Positions 58,344 to 64,000 of a stretch of 64,000 bases of DNA are shown here, one piece after another; positions within the stretch are counted from its first letter, which is position 1, and each line of letters opens with the position of its first letter. The stretch comes from Azospirillum sp. B510 (GTDB taxonomy: Bacteria > Pseudomonadota > Alphaproteobacteria > Azospirillales > Azospirillaceae), in the NCBI RefSeq assembly GCF_000010725.1, contig NC_013859.1, forward strand, positions 268,001 through 332,000, read 5' to 3'. The notes below the pieces were generated by a model. That model saw nothing but the letters and a program-made list of their open reading frames with translations. It searched no databases and had not been told where the DNA came from. The translations under genes were made by a program, and so were the position numbers.

Positions 58344-59423
58344 TCAGACCATTCCGAACCCGCTATCGCTGGGCCAGGACAATTTGAATTGCGCCCCCCC
58401 TTTGGCGGACGGAGCATAACCAACCTGACCTCCATGCGCCCGGGCAATCGAGGAAACGACGGCCAAACCCAGCCCGCTTCCCTTGCGTCCACCCGAGCGC
58501 GTTGAGTCGGCACGCCGGAAGGCCGTGAACAGATGCGGGACGAAGCCGTCCGGAATGCCGGGCCCCTCATCCTCGACGATCAGGTGACACCAGCCATCGT
58601 CCAGGCGCGTTCGGATATGGATCGCCCCCGGTGACGCATGCTGGCGGGCGTTTTCCAGCAGGACCAGCAGCGCTTGCCGAATTCGAACCGCATCGCAGCG
58701 GACGCGCCGTTCGTCCAAATCCAGAACCGGATGTTGCCCGGCCGACGCGAGGGAGCTGCTGAAGACCTCCACGATCTCCGTGATTTCAGCGGAAAGGTCG
58801 GTCTCCCGGATCTGGAGATCGAGATGGCGGCTTTCGGCCAGGCTGATCACCCGCAAATCCTCGATCAGCCTGGCCAGCCCCTCGACCTGGGTCAGCAGGC
58901 TCCTGAACTGGGTTTCATCCGGTGTGAAGAGACCTTCGGCCAAGCCTTGCAGCCGGCCACGCAAAATGGTCACCGGCGTGCGGAGTTCATGGGCGATCGC
59001 CGCGTTCCAGAACCGTTGTTCCTCGGTCACGCGTTGCAGTTCATCCGCCAACGCGTTGAAGTCGTCGGCGAGCAGGGCCGCTTCGCCCAAAGACCGGTCC
59101 CCGGCGATCGCGCGGGCGTTCAAATCCCCTTTGGCGACGCGACGGATGCCGTCCGCCACCGAGTTCAGCGGTACGAGGATGCGACGCGCCAGATTGACGG
59201 CGACGGCGATGGCGATCACCAGCCCGGCGAAGGTGGTCGCGACCAGCCAGATCCACTCCGCACCGGTGGTGGGTACCCAACTGGCCGGGTCGAAATGGTC
59301 CGGCCAGTAGGTGAATGCGACATAATAGAAGGTGTAGGAGGTCAGCACCACCAGCAGCGTGACGCCAAGCGCGATCGCCGCCATGGTCAGGACGATCTGC
59401 CGGCTGAGACCGACCAACCTCAT
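58344..59423 (-). CDS. Sensor histidine kinase, BaeS-like
   Basis: 359 residues. Two membrane helices (VLTMAAIALGVTLLVVLTSY and VATTFAGLVIAIAVAVNLAR) flank a short periplasmic loop of about 30 residues, then HAMP (VAKGDLNARAIAGDRSLGEA), phospho-accepting H145 in AAIAHELRTPVTILRG and an ATPase domain with VLLENARQHA, EDEGPGIPDG and GGRKGSGLGLAVVSSI. The loop is too short for a large ligand, so envelope stress sensing is likely. Start overlaps the regulator stop (ATGA). Confidence 0.94.
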   Translation of the reverse strand: MRLVGLSRQIVLTMAAIALGVTLLVVLTSYTFYYVAFTYWPDHFDPASWVPTTGAEWIWLVATTFAGLVIAIAVAVNLARRILVPLNSVADGIRRVAKGDLNARAIAGDRSLGEAALLADDFNALADELQRVTEEQRFWNAAIAHELRTPVTILRGRLQGLAEGLFTPDETQFRSLLTQVEGLARLIEDLRVISLAESRHLDLQIRETDLSAEITEIVEVFSSSLASAGQHPVLDLDERRVRCDAVRIRQALLVLLENARQHASPGAIHIRTRLDDGWCHLIVEDEGPGIPDGFVPHLFTAFRRADSTRSGGRKGSGLGLAVVSSIARAHGGQVGYAPSAKGGAQFKLSWPSDSGFGMV

Positions 59424-60154
59424 TCGCCGCTCCAGAGCTTGTAGCCGACACCGCGAATCCCGACGGGAACGCCGGAAACGCCGACCTCCTCCAATTTCCT
59501 GCGCAGCTTGCTGATGTGGCTGTCAACCGTCCGCTCCAGGGCGTCGCCTTCGGGCAGGCAGGTGGTCAACAATTCGGCACGGCTGAACACGCGTTTGGGC
59601 GCGCGCACCATCTGCGCCAGAAGATTGAATTCGGTCAGCGTCAGGCTCAGGGGACGGCGGTGATGGTCGACCTCCACCATGGCTTCATGGTTGTCCAGGT
59701 CGATATGGAACGGGCCGGCTTGCAGAACATGCTGGTTCCCGCGGCCGGCGCCGGGCAGCGTCCGACGCAGCACCGCCTGGATTCTCGCCGCCACTTCCGC
59801 CGGATTGAACGGCTTGACGATATAATCGTCGGCACCGATGCGCAGCCCCATCAGCTTGTCGATGTCCTGATCCAACGCCGTCAGCATGATGACCGGCGTC
59901 GTGCCGAGATGCCGGATCTCGGAGAGGACCTGCCAACCGTCGACATGCGGCATGTTCACATCCAGCAGCACCAGGTCGGGTCTGAGGGACCGGTGGAGTT
60001 CCAAGGCCCGGCGGCCATCGGTGGCATGGACGGTGCGCAGGCCGCTGCGGGCCAGATAGACGGCGAGGATATCGACGATTTCCGGTTCATCCTCGGCGAT
60101 GAGGATCAAGGCCTGGGAAACCGGGCTGGCGTCGGGCGGAGGCGTCATGGGCAT
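59420..60154 (-). CDS. OmpR-family response regulator, BaeR-like
   Basis: 244 residues. Receiver with EDE acidic pocket (LIAEDEPEIVDIL), D65 in LVLLDVNMPHVDG, MLTALDQDID and the lysine in DYIVKPFNPAEV; DNA-binding winged helix with LTLTEFNLLAQMVRAPKRVF and VDSHISKLRRKL and RGVGYKLW. Divergent from the RND efflux operon, which it likely controls. ATG 60154 or 60148. Confidence 0.94.
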   Translation of the reverse strand: MPMTPPPDASPVSQALILIAEDEPEIVDILAVYLARSGLRTVHATDGRRALELHRSLRPDLVLLDVNMPHVDGWQVLSEIRHLGTTPVIMLTALDQDIDKLMGLRIGADDYIVKPFNPAEVAARIQAVLRRTLPGAGRGNQHVLQAGPFHIDLDNHEAMVEVDHHRRPLSLTLTEFNLLAQMVRAPKRVFSRAELLTTCLPEGDALERTVDSHISKLRRKLEEVGVSGVPVGIRGVGYKLWSGE

Positions 60155-60174
60155 CGCGGCGTCTCGGATTAATT

Positions 60175-60200
60175 TCCACACTCCATCGACTCTCCACACT
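60175..60200. promoter_or_regulatory. Direct repeats between the regulator and RND efflux genes
   Basis: TCCACACT at 60175-60182 and 60193-60200 (period 18) lie in the 126-base divergent promoter region, just upstream of the regulator start. Repeated half-sites like this are what an OmpR-family protein would bind, though the usual period is nearer 11. Confidence 0.45.
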
Positions 60201-60280
60201 ACCTCGAACCAACCGCAATCGGCTGCTGCGAAATCGCCGGCGGTTATGCCGATACACGTCCGCGCCTTTAAGGAAAATCG

Positions 60281-61435
60281 ATGAGGATCACCCGGTTGTG
60301 GCGCCATGGCGGCGCCTGTGCCCTGTTGGCCGTGATGCTGATGGGGTGCGAGCGATCCGAACCGGCCCCGGCCCCTCCGGCCCCGCTGGTTTCCGTTCTC
60401 ACCATGGCACCGTCCCGACTGGAGCTGACCGACGATCTGCCCGGCCGTGTCGCCGCGCTGCGGGTCGCCGAGATCCGGCCGCAGGTCAGCGGCATCGTGC
60501 GGCGCCGGAACTTCGAGCAGGGCAGCGAGGTGCGAGCCGGCCAGCCGCTGTTCCAGATCGACCCGGCGCCCTTCAAGGCCGACGTGGACATGGCCGCCGC
60601 CGCCCTGCAACGGGCGATGATCGGGCTGGAACGCGCCAAGCTGCAGGTGGCGAGGTTGCAGCCGCTGGTCAGGACCGATACCGTCAGCCGTCAGGCCTAT
60701 GACGAGGCGGTGTTCCAACGCGATCAGGCCGCGGCCGATGTGGCGCACGCCCGCGCCACGCTGGCCCGCCGCGAACTCGACCTGACCTTCGCCACGGTGG
60801 AGGCGCCGATCTCCGGCCGCATCGACCAGGCGTTGGTGACGGAAGGGGCGCTGGTCGGCGGCAACGACGGCAACCCGATGGCGCGCATCCAGCAGATCGA
60901 TCAGGTCTATGTCGACGTGCGCCAGCCGGCATCCTCGCTGGCCCCCCTGCGCAAGGCCCTGGCCGCGCGGCAGGCGGAGTCCAGGGACGGCCTGCCGGTC
61001 TCCATCCTGCGCGACGGCGGTGAAGCGTACGGGGCGACCGGGCGGGTTCTGTTCTCGGGCGTCTCGGTCGATCCCGGCACCGGCAATGTGCTGCTGCGCA
61101 TCCTCGTCGACAATCCGGAACGCGACCTGCTGCCGGGCATGTTCGTTCGCGCGCGGGTGCCGCGCACCAGCTACGCCGACGCCCTGACCCTGCCGCAACA
61201 GGCGATCCTGCGCATCGGCGGCCTGCCGCAGGTGTGGACGCTCGACCGGAACGGCCTGGCTTCCCTCAAGCCGGTGGAGCTGGGCGAACTGGTCGACCGT
61301 CGCTATCGCATCAGCGCCGGCCTCGCAGCCGGGGAAAAGGTCGTGGTCGAGGGCATGGAGCGTCTGTCCGAAGGCGTCCAGGCGACCGCGCGTGACTGGC
61401 CGGCTTCCCAGCCCGCCGCCGCCGCGATGCGCTGA
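60281..61435 (+). CDS. RND efflux periplasmic adaptor (membrane fusion) lipoprotein
   Basis: 384 residues. Lipobox LMGC puts the lipidated cysteine at 23. Conserved adaptor pieces: GRVAALRVAEIRPQVSGIV, GSEVRAGQPLFQIDPAPFKA, alpha-hairpin LQRAMIGLERAKLQVARLQP, APISGRIDQALVTEGALVGG and PERDLLPGMFVRARVP. Links the inner-membrane pump downstream to an outer-membrane channel, which is not in the window. AAGGA precedes the ATG. Confidence 0.95.
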   Translation: MRITRLWRHGGACALLAVMLMGCERSEPAPAPPAPLVSVLTMAPSRLELTDDLPGRVAALRVAEIRPQVSGIVRRRNFEQGSEVRAGQPLFQIDPAPFKADVDMAAAALQRAMIGLERAKLQVARLQPLVRTDTVSRQAYDEAVFQRDQAAADVAHARATLARRELDLTFATVEAPISGRIDQALVTEGALVGGNDGNPMARIQQIDQVYVDVRQPASSLAPLRKALAARQAESRDGLPVSILRDGGEAYGATGRVLFSGVSVDPGTGNVLLRILVDNPERDLLPGMFVRARVPRTSYADALTLPQQAILRIGGLPQVWTLDRNGLASLKPVELGELVDRRYRISAGLAAGEKVVVEGMERLSEGVQATARDWPASQPAAAAMR

Positions 61436-61455
61436 GCGAACAGGACAATCCCGCC

Positions 61456-64000
61456 ATGCCTCAATTCTTCATCCAGCGCCCGGTCTTCGCCTGGGTCATC
61501 GCCCTGTTCATCATCCTGTTCGGCGCGATCGCCATTCCACAGCTGCCGATCGCCCGTTACCCGTCGGTGGCGCCGCCGGCCGTCAGCATCTCGGCGACCT
61601 ACCCCGGAGCCTCGCCGCAGACGATGAACGACGGGGTGATCAGCCTCATCGAACGCGAGCTGTCGAGCGTCAAGAACCTGCTCTATTTCGAATCGGTGAC
61701 GGACGCCTCGGGAACGGCGACGGTCACCGCCACCTTCAGGCCCGGCACCGATCCGGACCTGGCCCAGGTCGATGTGCAGAACAAGCTCAAATCCGTCGAG
61801 CCGCGGCTGCCGCAGACGGTGCGCCAGAATGGCCTGACCGTGGAATCATCGACATCGGGCTTCCTGATGATCGTCGGGCTGAAATCCGACGATGGCCGCT
61901 TCGATGAAACCGCGCTCAGCGACTACATGGCGCGCAACATCGTCGAGGAACTGCGGCGCATCGACGGCGTCGGCCGCGTGCAGCTGTTCGGCTCCGAGCA
62001 GGCGATGCGCGTCTGGGTCCATCCGGCCAAGCTGGTGGCCCATGGCCTGTCGATGGGCGACCTGACGGCGGCGATCAACCAGCAGAATGTCCAGATCGCT
62101 CCCGGCAGCATCGGCGCGGCGCCGGCGCCGTCGGAACAGGCCGTGACGGTGCCGCTCACCGTCCGGGGGCAGCTGACCACGCCGGAGGAGTTCGCCGGCA
62201 TCGTGCTCCGTGCCACCCCCGACGGTTCGAAGGTGACGCTCGGCGATGTCGCGCGCGTCGAACTCGGCGCCAAGTCCTACAGCTTCATCAACCGCGAGAA
62301 CGGCAAGGCCACCACCGCCGCGTCGGTGCAGCTCACCCCCGGCGGCAACGCGGTGAGGACCGCCGAAGGCGTGCAGGCCCGCATGGAGGAGCTGAGCCGG
62401 ACCCTGCCCACCGGCATGAGCTATTCGATTCCCTTCAACACCGCCCCCTTCGTGAAGGTGTCGATCGAGAAGGTCATCCAGACGCTGGCCGAGGCGATGG
62501 TCCTGGTCTTCCTGGTAATGTACCTGTTCCTCCAGAATGTGCGCTACACGCTGATCCCGGCCATCGTCGCGCCGATCGCGCTGCTCGGCACCTTCGCCGT
62601 GATGCTGGCCGCGGGCTTCTCGATCAATGTGCTGACCATGTTCGGCATGGTGCTCGCCATCGGCATCATCGTCGACGACGCCATCGTCGTGGTCGAGAAT
62701 GTCGAGCGCATCATGGCCAAGGAGGGGCTGTCCCCCAGGGACGCGACGGTCAAGGCGATGAAGGAGATCACCGGCGCCGTGATCGGCATCACGCTGGTCC
62801 TGACCGCCGTGTTCATTCCCATGGCGTTGGCCAGCGGTTCCGTCGGCGTGATCTACCGGCAGTTCACGCTGTCGATGGCGGTGGCGATCCTGTTCTCCGC
62901 CTTTCTGGCGCTGACCCTGACGCCGGCGCTCTGCGCGACGCTTCTCCGGCCGGTCGACCCGGCGCATCATGGGAAGCGCGGCTTCTTCGGCTGGTTCAAT
63001 CGCGGCTTCGACCGCCTGACGCAAGGGTATGAGCGGCGCGTCGCCGGGCTGGTGACGCGCACCGGCCGCGTGATGCTGGTCTTCGCGGCGCTGGTCGCGG
63101 TCCTGTCGCTGGCCTTCCGGCAACTGCCGACCTCCTTCCTGCCCGAGGAGGACCAGGGCTACTTCATGACCTCCATCCAGCTTCCCGCCGACGCCACGAT
63201 CGACCGCACCCTCAAGATCGTCCAGACGTTCGAGGAGCACATCACCGCGCGCCCGGCGATCGGACCCAACCTGACCATCGTGGGATTCGGCTTCTCGGGC
63301 TCCGGCACCAACGCCGCGATGGGGTTCACCATGCTCAAGGACTGGGGCGAACGCGACGGCGCCACCCCCAGGAGCGAGGCGGACCTCGCGCAGCGGGCGA
63401 TGGCCGGCACGACGGAAGGGACGGTGATGACCCTGTTGCCACCCGCCATCGAGGAGCTGGGCAACAGCTCCGGCTTCACGCTGCGCCTTCAGGACCGCGC
63501 CAACCAGGGATATGACGCCCTCAAGGCCGCCGAAGCGCGCCTGCTGGAGCTGGCGGCGGGGAGCAGGCTCGTGACCGGCGTCTATCCCGACGGTCTGCCC
63601 GCCGGCACCAGCGTCCGCCTGGACATCGACCGGAAGAAGGCCGAAGCGCTGGGCGTGGGCTTCACCAGCGTCAGCGACATGCTGTCGACGGCGATGGGGT
63701 CGACCTACGTCAATGATTTTCCCAATGCCGGGCGCATGCAGCAGGTCATCATCCAGGCCGACGCGTCGGCGCGCATGCAAATCGACGACGTGCTCAAACT
63801 CTATGTGCGCAACACGGCCGGTGGGATGGTGCCGCTGTCGGAAATCGTCCGTCCGGTCTGGATCGATACGCCGCTGCAACTGGTCCGCTACCAGGGCCTG
63901 CCCGCCGTGCGCATCTCCGGCAACGCCGCACCCGGCGTCTCCAGCGGCACCGCCATGGCCGAGATGGAGCGGCTGGCCGCGCAGTTGCCATCCGGCTTCG
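61456..64000 (+). CDS. RND multidrug efflux pump, AcrB-type (3-prime end beyond window)
   Basis: 848 residues seen of about 1,040; the frame is open to the edge. N-terminus MPQFFIQRPVFAWVIALFII is diagnostic for HAE1 pumps. The proton-relay aspartates occur in GIIVDDAIVVVENVERIM, and porter segments include ARYPSVAPPAVSISATYPGA, SIQLPADATIDRTLKIVQ and FGFSGSGTNAAMGFTMLKDW. Exports hydrophobic drugs and other toxic compounds. It starts 20 bases after the adaptor gene. Confidence 0.97.
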   Translation, partial: MPQFFIQRPVFAWVIALFIILFGAIAIPQLPIARYPSVAPPAVSISATYPGASPQTMNDGVISLIERELSSVKNLLYFESVTDASGTATVTATFRPGTDPDLAQVDVQNKLKSVEPRLPQTVRQNGLTVESSTSGFLMIVGLKSDDGRFDETALSDYMARNIVEELRRIDGVGRVQLFGSEQAMRVWVHPAKLVAHGLSMGDLTAAINQQNVQIAPGSIGAAPAPSEQAVTVPLTVRGQLTTPEEFAGIVLRATPDGSKVTLGDVARVELGAKSYSFINRENGKATTAASVQLTPGGNAVRTAEGVQARMEELSRTLPTGMSYSIPFNTAPFVKVSIEKVIQTLAEAMVLVFLVMYLFLQNVRYTLIPAIVAPIALLGTFAVMLAAGFSINVLTMFGMVLAIGIIVDDAIVVVENVERIMAKEGLSPRDATVKAMKEITGAVIGITLVLTAVFIPMALASGSVGVIYRQFTLSMAVAILFSAFLALTLTPALCATLLRPVDPAHHGKRGFFGWFNRGFDRLTQGYERRVAGLVTRTGRVMLVFAALVAVLSLAFRQLPTSFLPEEDQGYFMTSIQLPADATIDRTLKIVQTFEEHITARPAIGPNLTIVGFGFSGSGTNAAMGFTMLKDWGERDGATPRSEADLAQRAMAGTTEGTVMTLLPPAIEELGNSSGFTLRLQDRANQGYDALKAAEARLLELAAGSRLVTGVYPDGLPAGTSVRLDIDRKKAEALGVGFTSVSDMLSTAMGSTYVNDFPNAGRMQQVIIQADASARMQIDDVLKLYVRNTAGGMVPLSEIVRPVWIDTPLQLVRYQGLPAVRISGNAAPGVSSGTAMAEMERLAAQLPSGF

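Noticed and set aside
1..64000. tRNA, rRNA or riboswitch genes
   Set aside because: No cloverleaf-like, rRNA or known riboswitch core was recognised by eye in the intergenic regions; a covariance-model scan could still find some.

Overview
The window is chromosomal DNA from a very high-GC (close to 70% by eye) Gram-negative bacterium. An alphaproteobacterium of the Azospirillum/Rhodospirillales type is the best guess: it has ETF-ubiquinone oxidoreductase, Tat-targeted TRAP and ABC binding proteins, long helical chemoreceptors, HWE-type (HisKA_2) kinases, IspE of the MEP pathway and a dense two-strand gene layout. No rRNA, tRNA or CRISPR array was seen. Taxonomy is inferred from gene content only. 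About 57 genes or gene pieces are called; the first (lytic transglycosylase) and last (RND pump) run off the window.

Layout. 1-4 kb: lytic transglycosylase, family-4-like uracil-DNA glycosylase and, divergently, ETF-QO. 4-16 kb: a sugar-acid catabolic locus on the minus strand, with uxuB, a zinc dehydrogenase, TRAP dctPQM and uxuA, a GntR/FadR-type regulator and a four-gene ABC importer. Copies of one 9-bp word (GTATGGTAG) occur before uxuB, before the regulator and twice before the ABC operon, so the three units look like one regulon. 16.5-24 kb: ppc, a lone 64-residue Gln-rich/Cys-Gly peptide gene, a chemoreceptor and a DUF2076-like protein. 24-27 kb: an overlapping operon of a CheC-type phosphatase, an HWE histidine kinase and a single-domain response regulator. 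27-32.5 kb: ABC exporter, YgiQ radical SAM protein and a TetA-like MFS pump.

32.6-35 kb is the clearest foreign DNA: an S9 peptidase gene at roughly 40-50% GC, bordered by a truncated GC-rich coding fragment on one side and the N-terminus of an ISNCY-type transposase on the other. 35-40 kb: XRE-cupin regulator, amidase, MFS symporter and DadA-like FAD oxidoreductase, which read as an amide or N-acyl amino acid utilisation cluster. 40-44.4 kb: pstSCAB with a Pho box but no adjacent phoU or phoB. 44-56 kb: second chemoreceptor, GST, glyoxalase II, methyltransferase, ispE, a DsrE-like protein paired with an SsuA/NitT-type binding protein, Bcr/CflA pump, orphan BMP binding protein and pentapeptide-repeat protein. 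56-64 kb: msrB, two overlapping coiled-coil membrane proteins of unknown function, and a BaeSR-like two-component system divergent from an RND efflux adaptor and pump.

The most interesting candidates are the CheC/HWE-kinase/regulator phosphorelay, the sugar-acid regulon with two transporter types under one operator, the low-GC peptidase island with IS remnants, the membrane coiled-coil pair at 57-58 kb and the small Cys-Gly peptide at 19.6 kb. All assignments rest on motif recognition by eye; no database search was run.
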